Positions 1 to 14,080 of a stretch of 64,000 nucleotides of DNA are shown in pieces (within the stretch, counting starts at the first letter, position 1; each line of letters starts with the position of its first letter). Source of the DNA: Parasponia andersonii (lineage: Eukaryota > Streptophyta > Magnoliopsida > Rosales > Cannabaceae); contig JXTB01000603.1 of NCBI GenBank assembly GCA_002914805.1, positions 159,067 to 223,066 on the forward strand, written 5' to 3'. Made by a program: the position numbers and the translations under genes. The notes beneath the pieces are model-generated. The model had not been told where the DNA came from, searched no databases, and saw only the letters and a list, made by a program, of their open reading frames with translations.

Positions 1-930
1 GGTGGGTATATGCATATTTTTCAGAGTTTTATTGAGGGAAGCATATGTGCCAAAATATGCCTCTTATAATGCATATTTAACCTAATTTCCCTTCAATTGG
101 GCACTCAAGATTGACATGGGGACTTGAATCTTAGACTTTACCCTTTTAAAGTGAAAGAAAGTATCGAGATAGAATACATTGCCAAATAATATTTACTAAA
201 ATAATTACCTTTCAGTTAATACACTTTAACCTTACAGTATAATTAATATTTATCAATAGCGTTCATTTGATCCAAATATTAATATTCATTTGGTGAAATT
301 AGAATCAAGCAATATTTTAATGTGACAGAATATATTTGTATTAATGTCATTCAATATTAGTGTATATAATATTCACACCATTGACCATACCATACAATTA
401 ACACGTACGGAGGTCTTATCTTGGGGTTTAAAATTGTCATTTGCCAGTGTTTTAAGGTATGTTCAAAGGCCTAATCATCTGCCGGATTGATTGGAAAACT
501 ATATAACATTAATGCTCATTCTTAGCATGCTCCAATTTCATTGCTGATCTCTGAAGTCTCCAAATGTCTTCTAATTTTTATCACATTACTTTGATTGGTA
601 TGTATAGAGGACAAGAGGGTCCTCCAATATTTCCAATTGGGATGTCAAAGAGACACAAAAAACAGCTAATACTAGTAAAATGTATGGGACAGAGTCAATC
701 ATAGATATCCTTTAATTAGTTGATTAAACCAAGGTCACAACTTAAAAGAATATCCTTAATATTGTATTATCATCTGCCTGCTCCTGCCGGCATGGTTTTC
801 TAGAATTATATACATAGCCCTTTTTATGACTTGGTTAATAATACTAATTAGTACTTCTAATTTTTAATTGTTTTTCTCTTTCTAGTGTCTTCGTTTTTGA
901 GTTCACATCCTTAGGAAGTTTCACCCTTGT
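1..930. other. AT-rich upstream region, no gene seen
   Basis: This stretch lies upstream of the first SKS gene. I see no coding exon, RNA gene or clear repeat in it. It presumably holds that gene's distal promoter. Confidence 0.5.
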
Positions 931-940
931 TATATATAAA
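931..940 (+). promoter_or_regulatory. TATA box of the first SKS gene
   Basis: The sequence TATATATAAA lies 64 bp upstream of the chosen ATG at 1004. That spacing would put the transcription start near 965 and give a short leader. The tandem paralogue at 20.2 kb has a TATATATAG at a similar distance (40 bp) from its ATG, which supports both calls. Confidence 0.6.
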
Positions 941-1003
941 AGTGCATACACAAGCTCCATATCTCTATCCATTTTCAGTACATTGCTTCTTTCAAGCCCT
1001 CCA

Positions 1004-1188
1004 ATGGCTTCAATTGGGTCTACTAATGGCTTAAATATGATCACATTTTCAGCTCTGTTTATAACAGCTCTATTTGCTGGAGCTAATGCTATAGACATTT
1101 TTCTAGAATGGCATGTTGCCCTTGATACCACTATCAGGCCTGTGCTCGTAGATCAACCTGTATGAATCCCTAAAAATCCATATTCTTG

Positions 1189-1222
<34 letters not shown>

Positions 1223-4200
1223 TTTATTCAATATGCTTTTTTTCTTATACTCACGAGATATTGATATTGGTATATAAATCAAACAGGTCATTACCATTAA
1301 TGGCATGTTCCCGGGACCCCTTATCAATGCCACCACCAATGATTTTATCCACGTTAATGTCTTCAACAACATGGATGAACCACTCCTCTTCACTTGGTAT
1401 ATAATGACTATACATTTTTTATTTTTATTTTTTTGAGAAATGGCATGCGACGACTTAAGCACCACTTTCCTAATCATATAACTAATTATTAGGAGTATTA
1501 ATTAATCTGTAATATGCGGTGTTGAATTCTTTGGCTCCATGAATTAAAGTAGAATAATACTACGTTGTGTATCACTACCTACAATGAGATTACATGTATA
1601 GTGTGAACTCATTTGGAATTCTAAGAGTAATGTTATGCATCATCACTTATATATTTTAACCAATTCTATTATTCACATGTCAAATTAATCTGATATCTAC
1701 GAGCAACGTAATTTTACACACAATTTTAACCAATTTCCAAAACTAACGACCAACTCCACCATATACTTCCGAGACCGAATTTACAAGTCTCCACAACATT
1801 TTACAGATATTAGTTTATTTTTTGTCCAGTGTACATAGTTGTATGTCAACTCTAAGATCTACACAATTTCATAAGGATCTATGTTAACTCGATAAATTGT
1901 TATTGGTTGAAAAACTAGTAGTGTGCGCATAGTTATTTGTGACATTTTTTTTTTTTTTTTTAAAGGAGCTTAACAAAGAAAATTGGCGCAGGAATGGCAT
2001 CCAACAAAGGCTAAACTCATGGCAAGATGGGGTATCAGGCACAAACTGCGCAATAAAGCCCGGCACCAACTGGACATATGTGTTCCAAACCAAGGACCAG
2101 ATAGGCAGCTTCTTCTACTTCCCTTCAATCAACTACCACAAGGCCGCCGGCGGCTTTGGGCCCATTCGGGTCAACAACCGCAACGTCATTGCCGTCCCTT
2201 TCCCGAAACCCGAAGCCGAGTTCGACCTCCTCATTGGTGATTGGAGCTTCGACGACTACAAGGTTGTCTCTCATCACTACTAACAACAACAAGAATCTTA
2301 AGAGAATCTTTTTCTCGATTCATAATTTGAATGCTGTGGCTTTGTGGTATAGAAAAAACACGTATTAGATATGATGGTTCAAATAAAATAAAATAAGGTA
2401 ACATTGAATACTTATCCCAAGTCTAACTCATTATGCAACTAGAACAGTGGACTCGCTCGGCGTTACAGCAGGAACCCGTTGCTTATCAAAGTCTTCCCGA
2501 TATTATTTTGATGAATGGCAAAGGTCCTTATGGGCACCAAATGACAAAGGTCCACGAAAGCTTTACTGTTACACAAGGTACTTACGTTCTTTTTTATGTT
2601 ATGCTTAACATCACACATTAATAAAGTGTGGAGCTCATATATAATTTTTGGTCGTAGTGTGGTGCTAAACAATAAATGTGTCTCGGAGCAATGTTCTTAC
2701 AAATTGATCTATGTATTACTACTGGTGGATGCTGATGACAATTCCTGATAAATGAATTTCTCCACTTTCTATATAAAATGGTCTACATTTCAAAGAGTGA
2801 TTTTGACTCACAGGCCTACACCAAATTAATGGTATTGATAATAAATATGTGGTACTATACAGATAATGTTCTTTTTTCTTTTTTAGGTACTAGGGCAATA
2901 GGAGGACCAATATTTTCTATTTTCTTAATGATGTGTTTGGTTTGTCAAACAGGGAAGACTTACAGGTTCAGGATTTCAAATGTGGGGTCAGCACTCAGCT
3001 TCAATTTCAGGATTCAGAACCATCAGCTAGCGTTGGTTGAGACTGAAGGATCTTACACCAATCAAACGACGTTGGATTCTCTGGATGTTCACGTGGGTCA
3101 ATCCTACTCGGTTCTTGTTACAGCCAATCAAAGTGAGGCTGATTACTACATTGTGGCGAGTCCCAAATTGGTTAATACCACTGAATTTAGTAGCATTGTG
3201 GGTCTTGGAGTGCTACATTATTCCAATTCAGTTAGTTCAGTTAGTGGGCCTCTGCCTGATGGGCCTGACCCATTTGATCTCGACTTCTCAGTGAATCAAG
3301 CCAAGTCCATTAGGTACAAATGCCGACTTCTTTTTTATTTTGCTGAACAAACTCAAGGACAACATTCTGGAAACTTTGATGAGTTAGGATTTTCAAGACG
3401 GTATTCCGAGGCTTGGTGTCCAGATAATAATGGCATTTGCAAGGATTATTATAATATCAGAGAATTTTAGGCTTGCAGTAATTTCTTAGAAGTCATAGTT
3501 TCTTTGCTTTTGAAACTTTACTCGAGGTAATAAGAAAATAAGTATCTTGAACTTCAAGAGAAAAGAAGATCAAACAAAAAAAAACCCATTTGATTTATTT
3601 TTTTTCCCACTAATTATATGTTCGATGTATAAAAACTTGTGCACATAGACCTCTAGTTTATAGACTCTATACATTACGTAACGTATCACTAGAGTCACTT
3701 CTATTTTTAATTTAATTAATCACATACTCACATGTCAATTCTAGACACCTACAGTACGACACAAAGGGCAAGACAACTTTACGTGACAATTTTTGACTAA
3801 TTGAGATCTTTGCTATGTATTCGTCCTTGCAAATAGGTGGAACTTAACAACTGGAGCTGCAAGACCCAACCCACAGGGAACTTTCAATGTGTCTAATATT
3901 ACATTGTCACAGACCTTCATCCTCCAAGGCTTAAAGGCTGAAATAGCAGGCCTCCCTCGCTACGCAGTCAACAATGTGTCGTATTACACATTGAATACCC
4001 CATTGAAACTGGCTGATCATTTTCTGAATGGCTCTGGCGTCTACCAACTCGATGCGTTCCCTATTCAATCTGTAAACGACAATGCTGCCTACGGAATTTC
4101 TGTCGTTTCCGGAACCCACAAAGGCTGGCTCGAGATTGTCTTCAAAAACTCTTTGGATGTTATTGATTCTTGGCATTTGGATGGTTTCGGGTTCTATGTT

Positions 4201-5191
4201 GTTGGGTGAGTATTATTTACCGTCGCTCTCCTTGTAACCGCACCATTACCAATCAATAGATCACTATTAGTCATAACATTTAACCAACCACAAATTGCAC
4301 ATGTGGGACCTACTTATATTACTATGTGATGCTAAGTATTATAGACCATCAGTACCTAGGATTTATTTTTTTCGGTGGAGATGTACTTAATTACTTTGTA
4401 CACCATAGATCACCTCATAACATTACCGTTTTGCTATCTCCTGACACACAAAAATGGTAACTATAACCTGTGAATCAAATTGTGATGTAAATATAATCAG
4501 GTTTGGGAATGGAGAATGGACACCAGAGCAGCGCAGCATATACAACCTATATGATCCGGTAGTGCGTTCTACAGTGCAAGTGTACCCAGGAGGATGGACT
4601 GCCGTTTATGCATTCTTGGACAACCCTGGAATGTGGAACCTAAGGTCACAGCTCTTGAAGAACTGGTTCTTAGGTGAACAACTCCATGTAAGGGTCTTTG
4701 ACGCTGATCCTAACCCCGCCAAGGAGCGCCCACCTCCTGAAAACCTTCTTCTTTGCGGTAATACAAAAATTTTTGATCATCATAATATTTGAAATCGCTA
4801 AGGAATATTATTCAAGTTTAGTAGTTTAATACTATACAGTAATAAAAGTATAAGCATATGAATTCATAATACTAGTGGTGTCCACTTATTGTTGGTTGAT
4901 TAATTTTAAATTTTTACTTTCGTTTATTTGAATTTTGTTAACTTTTCCACTTAAAAACAGAAGAATTTTGTCAACTTTTATTTTTGTTAAATATGTTGAT
5001 TACATAAGACTAATTACCACCGTACAAAAAAATAAAAAATACAAACATATATAGACTATATACCATGTGGTGCAATAAACAATATTGAACTTTTGTTAAT
5101 TTTCGGTGGTTGTTTACGTTCAACAGGGATCTTTGATGAGTCTGAGGCCCCAGCTAGTGCTCCGTCTCCTACTCCAGTTGCGGGGTGGTGA
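1004..5191 (+). CDS. SKU5-similar monocopper oxidase-like protein (SKS), proximal tandem copy
   Basis: Eight exons can be joined: 1004-1159, 1287-1396, 1992-2262, 2448-2577, 2953-3313, 3837-4205, 4501-4757, 5127-5191. They total 1719 nt, or 572 residues plus stop, with frame kept at every GT-AG junction. The product has an N-terminal signal peptide (hydrophobic to about residue 29, ending ANA), then three cupredoxin domains of the multicopper-oxidase family (Cu-oxidase_3, Cu-oxidase, Cu-oxidase_2). Recognisable motifs are NGMFPGPLINATTND, NSWQDGVSGTNC, FDLLIGDW, FRIQNHQLALVETEGSYT, DVHVGQSYSVLVTA, GAARPNPQGTF and VYPGGWTAVYAFLDNPGMW. SKS proteins belong to the multicopper-oxidase family but usually lack most copper ligands. 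They act at the cell surface or wall in directional growth and pollen. This copy ends soon after the LLLCG motif in a short Pro/Ser/Ala-rich tail, with no hydrophobic GPI-type end, unlike its paralogue at 20.2 kb. Which Arabidopsis SKS it matches was not determined. Confidence 0.93.
1191..1217. repeat. (CT)n microsatellite in SKS intron 1
   Basis: This is an uninterrupted run of CT dinucleotides within intron 1 (1160-1286) of the first SKS gene. Confidence 0.9.
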
Positions 5192-5597
5192 TTTGAACTA
5201 ATGAAGCCTTTGATGAAGTTGTTTTGGACCACAACCGAGCCAGAAAATTTGTTTAATTTAAGCATACACTCGAAAAAAAATTTCTTAGATAAATTTTTTT
5301 CTTTTCTTCCTTTTTTTCTCGTTTATATGTAAGTTTTTTCTTTACTTTTTTCAAATAAACTTGTAATTTAATAACATGTAACTCTAAAAATGATAATCTT
5401 AAAACACATTAGTTCATAGACTAACATATAGGATTAAAAAGAATTTTCAGTGAGTCCAACAAAAGATTATCTATAAAAAGTGAGGATCATATCAGGGGCA
5501 TTATTGAATTTGCTTATAAAATATATGGGTAATACTTAGGGAGAAAATTAAACACACAACTGAATTTCTTAAAAAATTATTAGGTTAAATATTAGAG
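5192..5597. other. 3' flank of the first SKS gene
   Basis: This AT-rich 3' UTR/flank runs from the SKS stop to the edge of an LTR at 5598. The last base of exon 8 and the stop align with an active splice donor in the paralogue (GCATG|GTAATT there, GGGTG|GTGATT here). I find no counterpart of the paralogue's final exon in this interval. Confidence 0.6.
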
Positions 5598-7856
5598 TGT
5601 CACAACCGAAATTCTAAAGCCGTGATTTTTAGTAATTTAAAGTCAAAACAGTGATGAATAATGATTTTTACAAAATTTCATAAAACTTAGTTTCAATAAA
5701 ATAGTAATTTTTCTAAAATCCATAAAGTTGAGTACTTAAAGTTTCAAATTTTAGTCCTCACAATAGGTAAATATTCAAATTAAGGAAATCTCTAATTCAT
5801 ATAGATTTTTCAAGTAAATATTTCACTCAAAGTTTAAAAGAATTCCATTTAATTCATTTAGAAACTTTTTATTTAAAATCAAGAAGTTTAACAAAATGGG
5901 TCAAATGTCCAAATAATTTACACAAAATTATTTGTATTTCTAAGAACTCAATTTAATAGCAAAATTATCCTCATACATCTACTTAGTAAATACATCATTA
6001 TTAGCTAAATAAATTTGACTAGGAAAAAAGAATTAACAAAGATTAGATGCACATCAGGGAAGTAGAGTGGGAAAGTAAGTACAAGCTATGCAGCTTGTTC
6101 GACCATCGAGATTACTATCACAAATAGATAAATATCCAAAAGTAGGAAAAGTAGAAGAGGTGAGCATTCACATGCTCAGTAGAAATTCAATTATGGGCTC
6201 TCATCGAGGGTAGAGATATAGGCTACCCACTAAATACCGTGATGCCTAAGATATATCTCATATGCGATCCTACGATATATATAACATTTAAAAGTATACA
6301 ATAACCATGTACCAAGGAATAATCAAATCATGTTTTAAATTCCCACTTGACATTATTCTAAGATTTACTATAATATGGGCAACACACAACTGTATTACCC
6401 CATAATCTCAATTTAAAATTTCACACAATTCAATCCCAGTACAATCCAATGTGTCTCAATAATTTACCAATCGTAAAATTTACGATTTTTCGTAAATCAA
6501 TTATAATGCAATTATAAATCAAATTAAGTATAAAATCAGGTAATTGAAACCCTACCACGATATGCTAGTTGTACCAAGCTATTGCCACTCGAAGAAAATT
6601 TCCGTTAGTCACTCGGGTGTTCAGATGGTTGTTTCGAGATCCTAGCAAGTTCATTTGAAAAAGTAACTTTTCTCACCAGAGCCTCAGATTGAGAAACAGA
6701 TATCACCACTAAGTTCAGAGCACCTAAAAACACTAAGTTAGACATAATTTGTCAAAAATGAGTTCCAATACAGAACCCGACCTAGTGGCATTATTCATAA
6801 GCCATTTCTTCGATTTTCTTGCCACTTTAGAATATAGTAATATTTTATGTCAAAATTCGTCTTTTAAACTCACTGAGTCCAAATACGAAATCAGAATTCA
6901 AGTTTGAGGTCCCGAGCATTAAATGAGCTTGAAATCAAAAAATTACAAAAAGATCACTTTTTAGAGATACTTAGAAAAGTGTTGTCTTTTCTATTTTAAA
7001 TCACTGCACTTTCGGACACCATTTTTAGTTTTACCAACTATAATTAGTCATGATTTTTAATCCTCTTTATCCTCATATAATTATCTTAGGTAAATAAATT
7101 ACCTAACCATAATAATTACGTAATTATCACTTTTTCAAAGTAATTAGAAAATACCAGTGTTTCTGGTTATTTATATATATATATATATACCATTTTCTAA
7201 GGAATATTTAGAAAGTCAGCCCAAGGCCCAATCTCAAAGTTTAGCAAACTTTCAGCCCAATTCTTATAGGTTTACGAAAATACCATTTTTTGAATGTAAT
7301 TAGACAAATGTCACATGTTAAATGTAAAAGTTCACCTGTTACTATATTTTGATTCAACACGAAACAATTGTATTTAATCATGTTTTAATCTCTACTTTTA
7401 ATCCATAAACATTCATGACCTAAATAAATTATTTATAGATATAATTATGAAATTATCACTTTTCTAGAAATAATTGCAAGAATAACAGATTATTCATTTG
7501 TCTATTTATTTATTTATTTTTTTAATTCAAAATCTAAAACTATCAGAAATTTAATCCTTTAGAATCAATTATCCTTTTGTATACTTTGAATCCTCTAACA
7601 ACTTTACTAATCATTACTAACAATTAACATGCTTATTCAATTACTAGAGAAATATCAAAAACAATGTTTTTTTTTTCAAGAAAAAAAATGATCAAACAAA
7701 TCCGGAGCTTACTCGAAGATTTGTGGCCGAAAATCGACTGAGTAATCTTGGAACGGGATTCTCGACTTCCCACGGTGGTTGACGGTGGCATTAGGCAGTA
7801 GAAGTCGCTAAAAGCTGAAGTGGCAGCTGCGAGTTCCTAGGCTTCTCCACGTGGCT
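5598..7856 (-). mobile_element. LTR copy C (solo or 3' LTR) of the LARD-like family, truncated at its junction with LTR A
   Basis: It begins TGTCACAACCGAAATTC, the reverse complement of the family's LTR end, and aligns along its length with the LTRs at 7857-10194 and 14081-18402. Shared stretches include the AGTGATGAATAATGATTTTT-like start, the TACATCTACTTAGTAAATA segment and the GATGCCTAAGATATATCTCA segment. The other terminus (TTTTACA) is missing: near 7856 the sequence passes straight into LTR A. There is no tRNA-Met primer site beyond 5598, so this is not the 5' LTR of another element. It has no coding capacity. Confidence 0.7.
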
Positions 7857-10194
7857 AAAATAGTGATAAACAATAATTTTTACAAAATTTCAGAAAATTG
7901 AGTACTTGAGGTTTTAAAATTTTATTCCTCCTAAATAAGTAAAATTCAAATTAAAGAAATCTCTCATTAACATAGATTTTAAAGAAAATACTCCACTCAA
8001 AGTTTATAGGAATTCCAAATAATTTATTTAGAAACTTTTCATTAATTTTAAATTTTCAAGGAAACCTATCATTTAAAGTTTGGAGGAAAAATCTAATTAA
8101 TTAATTTAGAAACATTTTAAAATTCATAACATTAAAAAAATATGAGTCAAATTAAAACTTTAGGTCCAATGTCCAAATAATCTACGTAAAATCATTTCTA
8201 AGTACTCAATTTAATAACAAATGATCCTCATACATCTACTTAGTAAATATACTACTATTAGCTAAATAAATTTGACTTAGAAAAGAAAAGATGATACAGA
8301 ATACGAACCAACTAATGAAGAGAATTTGAAACTACAAGTATATGCCAAACATGTTTATCAAGCCACTAGAAAAATTACCACAAATTAGATCAACACCTGA
8401 AAAGGGAGGAAGTAGCGAGTGAGCATGTGAATGCTCAATAGAAGCACAATTATCTTTTTCAGTGGATACAATTTTTACCAAACCTGCATGGTTAATACCT
8501 TTTCTAAAATCCATTTATAAACCAAGCTTATAAAACAATTGGTATCTAGAATAATCACATATTCAAAACCAAAATAAAAAATCGTAAGATTGTACATATC
8601 ATAAATTAACCCATCCTATGAGCTCACACCCTTTCATCACGAACTAGAGTAGCTCGTAATATGTATACTAAGTACTCTCTGCTTGATATTTATCCCAGAG
8701 AATTGGAGGGACACCCATGTCTAAGCCTACCAAACCAGAGGGGTAACTGAATGCCTACACCTACCGAGTGGGAGTAATCAGAAAAACCCCACGCACGTTT
8801 ACTAGCTCTTACTGAAGACGGGTATACTAGTCTACCTACTACAATACCGCGATGCCTAAGATGTATCTCATGTGTGATTCTATGGTATGTACAATATGTA
8901 ACATGATATATGTAATAATCATGTAGAATATAACCAAACAATGCTTTAAAAATCCACTTGATATTATTCTCGAATTTACTTTACCTTGGGTAGGAAATTT
9001 GCTAAATCACCTTAAGGTCATAATTTCATAAATATGTATAGAAGTCACACTGTCCAATTCCAGAATAATCCAAGATTTTCTAATATTTTATTAAAATATT
9101 ATTTAATTCATGTTTTTTTTCACAAAATAGTCACAATGCAAATTTTAAATTAAATCATGTATAAAACTAGGTAATTGAACTCCTACCTTAATCGAGTGTC
9201 CAAATAGCGTTACAGTGCTACGGAGGATGTTTGGCGTTGTTTAGGTATCGTTTGCCGGGTCAGATTTTATTTTCGCACCTTTGATCGATAGGTTTAAAAA
9301 ATCAATTTTTAATCAATGCGTCAGATTGTGAAACGGACTTCATCACTGAATTCAGAGCACTCAAAAATGCTTGATTACACATATAATTTGATCGATTTAG
9401 ACTCGGGCCAAACCCAGGCCCACAACATGCAAAATGAGACAAAATCGGTGCCGTTCAATTTCGTCTTTCGTGTCGGTCACCAAATGTAGTCAATATATAT
9501 ATATATATATATATATATATCAAAATTCTTGTTTTCAAGAGTATATCACAAATACGAGATTTATTTTACGACCTAACATTCAGATTAACAAATTTAAATA
9601 CAAAACTAAAATAGCCCAAAATTGAAAAAAATGGTAAAATTCAATTCAAAAAATATTGAGTCAAGATATATATACCAATTGGAAGATCGTGATGAGACAA
9701 GTTGAATAGGACTAGTTTCACGGTAAATTGATGCTGAAATCGGCGTCAACACCGAAAAATGCTCATGGCTTCTCTTCCACTTCGCCGGCGTTAGGAGGCT
9801 CAGATGGCTCTGCAACCTCCAGAGAGTTTCGTCTCGATGGTGTGGTGAGGACACAGGTAGTGATGAGGCTCAATTCAGCTGGGAAGGCCCTCGTTGGAGC
9901 AACACCTTAAAATCGGTGTTTTTTGCCGTGAACGAGAGAGAGAGAGAGAGAGCCGAGAGAGACTTAGGAGAGGATAGATAGAGTTTGAGCTAAAAGTTCA
10001 GCTTGGCCATGTGTCGATGCTTAAATGGGCAAAAATTCTTTGATCTTAAATCCCTCACTCGTGAATTTTCTCATTTTAGTCCACAATATTGCACTTTAAT
10101 CCTTGAATTTCAAAAATCACTTCAATTTAATCCAAATTTGAATTTTTTTTAGTTAATAGACCAAGATGCCTTTACTAAAATAAGGGATTTTACA
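7857..10194 (-). repeat. 3' LTR (copy A) of the LARD-like element
   Basis: It ends on the + strand with AGGGATTTTACA, i.e. TGTAAAATCCCT at its sense start, directly after the polypurine tract. It aligns with 14131-15249 plus 17437-18402. About 50 bp of its sense 3' end (the GTGACA terminus) is missing at the junction with LTR C. Inside are a (TA)n run near 9496-9520 and a GA-rich run near 9933-9952. Confidence 0.75.
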
Positions 10195-10210
10195 TCATTT
10201 CCCCCTTAGA
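10195..10210 (-). other. Polypurine tract of the LARD-like element
   Basis: The minus-strand sequence TCTAAGGGGGAAATGA lies immediately before the TGTAAAATCCC start of the 3' LTR, where plus-strand DNA priming is expected in LTR retrotransposons. Confidence 0.75.
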
Positions 10211-13200
10211 AGAATTTGGTCTCGAAATTCAAACACGATAAGGGGTATAAGTAAAATAGAAAGGGATAACAGTCAAAAGAGAATGACCTACTTGTTATAG
10301 TGTATAAGAGTATCGAATCTAATACTAATTATATCAAAAAGTGTGAAATATACAATTCATACTTGGTATTTGGACTCCGCCAACATTCCAATGTCACACA
10401 AAGTTACATGACAAGAATGTACACAACGGGACATATAATTGCAAGATGACTCACCAGTTGATACAAGACATCGACACAGGAGATTGGAAATGATGACCCC
10501 AAATTGGTAATTATTCACAGAAGTAGTAGCATTAATCAAGACTTGAAGTCGAAAACTTAATATTTCTATAATCATAACAGTGATTGTTAGGCACTAATAT
10601 AGTATAGTAGACCAAATATCAGGTATGTACAATACTGTCCATAGATCACACTATATCAATAATACACTAGGACCATTCCATTTGTCTACGGTTAAACTTG
10701 ATCCTAAACAAGATCACACCAGATCAATAATATAATAGATCACTGAGTCGAAGACTCAAACAAGATTCTCATTAACACAAGATAGTACTCAACAAGGTTT
10801 CAAATAGAAATATATACACTAGTGTTACGCCACATACAAGATAGACAAGTTTAGAGGTCAAAACGACAATAAGAGTTCAATGACATAAGTCATTTATTGT
10901 TTTTCATAACGAGTGAGAAATAACTATACACATAAATCATTTCTAGTCAAGAATAAGACTAAAACTACCATAATAGGGAATCATCAACACAAAAGTACCT
11001 AGAATAATAAATATCAACAGGTAAACCACTGCAATCCAAGCATACAAAACGCAAAAATCCACATAATGAATATTGTCCAAACACTTCCCAAGTCTTTTAC
11101 TTAAGACGATACCATATCATAATAACTTGTACTGCAATTAATTCAGAGACTCTTTAAGTCGCGTTGCCCAACATAGGATTATAATAATAATTCCAAATCA
11201 TCACTTACCTCCCAAGACTTTCTAAATCTTTGGTACCAAAGAAAGTCATATAGAAATGACTTAATACCCAATATGAAAATAAAACTATTAAAAAAATAAT
11301 ACAATGCCTTAGAAATAAGGTTCAATAGAATAGGTTATCTCTGTAACGACACCTATCTCTCATATACCTTATTTTGTTTTCAAATTGAAAACAATTTGGA
11401 AAATAGTTTTGAAAATAAGTAGTACAAATATCAAGAGCATATATGAATACTACACTAGTTCACAATAAGATTTCACCTTAGTCATTGGCAAACAAAATCT
11501 GAACTTTAAGTATTCCTTTTCAAAATATAATAGTAAGAGTTCAACAACTCTCTAGGTGTATCCATGAGTAACTGATCTCAAATATCATCAAGTATACTAT
11601 TTTAATGATGCTGTGATCCAACTCAAATCGAGTAATGAGTTACAAGTTGAATTCGATGCCAACGAACTCAATGATGACTCTATTCTATAATAGATTATCC
11701 CCAAAGTCAGTACAAGTAAAATATCACAAATAGTACTCACTCATTCACACCAAAAGGGCATACATCAACAAGATTGAATCTTATCATTATCAATCAATAT
11801 ATTTCATGTTTAACACACGAATATTACTTACTAAGCTAAGTAAGTAGGATAAGAAGAAATTTCCTGGTTAATACATAGCTTACTAATTAAACTATCAAGC
11901 ACTTTAAATATGTCAATTTCTTTTAAATCATAGTTATACACAATAGAAATTCTTTTAAAATTTCAGAACTTTTTTATAATTTCAAACATGTCTTTCTAAG
12001 ATATTCAAAAGCATGTCTTCTTTTTGTTGGCAAATCACAATATGCGAATAATTTTCCATAATTATTATTAATGAAAAACTTTAAGTAATATACTAGTGAG
12101 GGTTTCTTTAGGTTTTATAACTTTGAGGTACCAATAGTTTTTAAAGGCATTTTATCAATTAAAATAAAACTTATAAAATATTGTAGAAAATAATAGAGTA
12201 TATCAAGTGTAAACCTTTTTTTATTATTATTATTAACCCCACTCAACTTGTAAAACATAATTATAGAAAATAACTTTTTTATATAGTCAACCACTTTATA
12301 ATATGTACAACTCCATGAATTTAAAAGTTCAAATTACATTTTCAAAGAAAATACCATTCATTAATATGCATACTCAAAATTTTATCAAACTTCAAGTCCG
12401 AGTATATCAATCCATAGCCCTTGACTATTTGAAAATCCAAGTTTCATGTATCAAATAGTTCAAATTTTAATTTCAAAGAAAATGACATGTATCATCATGC
12501 ACCACCTAAGTCTTTCTAAGGCTTAAGTATTTAAAACCAAAATATTTGTATTCAAAAACTCAAATGAAATATCATCTCAAGCTTTCAATACTAGGAGTCC
12601 TCAACACTTAGAACATTAAGTTAAAACTAGTCACACAAGTGTCCAAATGTCCAATTGGGATAAATAATGCAAAGTTAATCCCACTTGATTTACTTATCTA
12701 TTAAGCAAGATATTTATTGGAAACCAAGGATCCAATAATCAAATGAACAATAACATCCCATATTTGTCATTAAACAGGTCACGTACATGATGAAATCTTA
12801 GAAAGATTAGTAAATCCAAACAATAAGGCAAATAGGGTCATAACAACAAGATTTCACAAAACATCCAAAATAAGTTTTCAAAATATAAAAAAAAAATATA
12901 AAATTTCTCAATTTATACAAAGTTCCAAACAAGTTATCATAACCAATTTACCTAACGAAATTCTTGTAACAAGATATTATACATTTGATTTTTTGAAGTA
13001 CGTGCACAAATATCCAAGAATTTATGTGTATACCATATTAAATCATACCAGTAGTCCTTTAAAAATAGTACAAACTTTTTGCCGAAAATTCCCACATAAA
13101 TTTTTCATAAATATTTTATGTTTCATTCTAAGTCAATTTGTAAATTAAGTTACGGAAGTATTCCCTAATTCCCAAAATCAAGTGACAAGTGGAAGTTGGA

Positions 13201-14064
13201 GAATATTAGTAAGAACATCTACCTAATTTTTAAACTAAAATATTATTTAGAACTTTAAATTTATAGAAAATTTACTTAATAGAAAATGCTTTTACTTTCA
13301 ATTCAATACCACTAAATATGCAATTAGATCTTACTAACACCACCCCTCTAGAAACAAACATGCTGCAATGATAAAATGCAAGGGTTTACATAGTTCAAAA
13401 TAATACCAGTCGAGCATTGAAATTTCTAAAAGTTCAAAACCGAATAACACAATATTAACTCTAACAAAATCCTACTAACTCAATTATTTCTATATGACAA
13501 TAAAACTCGGTGAAGTTGGAAAGAACAACTTTTAATTTGTAATCAAGTCCATATCATTATATTAATCCACGAATGAAAAATCATCCAAAAGTCCTACTAA
13601 TGCTTGATACAAAATTATGACAACAAACTACCAGACACTCAAATTGGTTAGTCACATAATAATAATTCCTAAGAAATTCAAATCCTAACCCCACAAGCGT
13701 AAATAATGTTAAGTCATGTCAATCAAAATACAAGATACTGAATTATTATCTTAGAATAATAGACATAGGAGTATAAGAACGAATGTCCATTTGAATTGAA
13801 GAATTTTCGACATGAGTAGAATCTATTAGTCTCATATCACCCCCAACACTTCTGAACCTAGATTTTCAGGAGTATAACCATTCCAAGAATACTAGAGTTA
13901 CTCTTTAGAAAGGTAAATGAAGGATTCAGAATGAATTGGAACAAAGACAATATATTTAGCCGATTCCTAAGTGGTGTATGAAGTATTTATCAAACTATTT
14001 TCTAAAACTCTTTCTAAATATTAAAATATCACAAGCAAGAACCCATACTGATCTGAAGCCTGTA
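10211..14064 (-). other. Non-coding interior of the LARD-like element
   Basis: This is about 3.85 kb of AT-rich sequence between polypurine tract and primer site. All frames on both strands are closed by frequent stops. I recognise no gag zinc knuckle, protease DTG, reverse-transcriptase YxDD-type box or integrase motif. Confidence 0.6.
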
Positions 14065-14076
14065 GCTCTGATACCA
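14065..14076 (-). other. Primer-binding site, tRNA-iMet type
   Basis: On the minus strand this reads TGGTATCAGAGC, the classic complement to the 3' end of plant initiator tRNA-Met used by many LTR retrotransposons. It lies 4 nt beyond the LTR end (the LTR terminus reads GATCGTGATA, a decayed GTGACA). This fixes the orientation of the whole element. Confidence 0.85.
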
Positions 14077-14080
14077 AATC

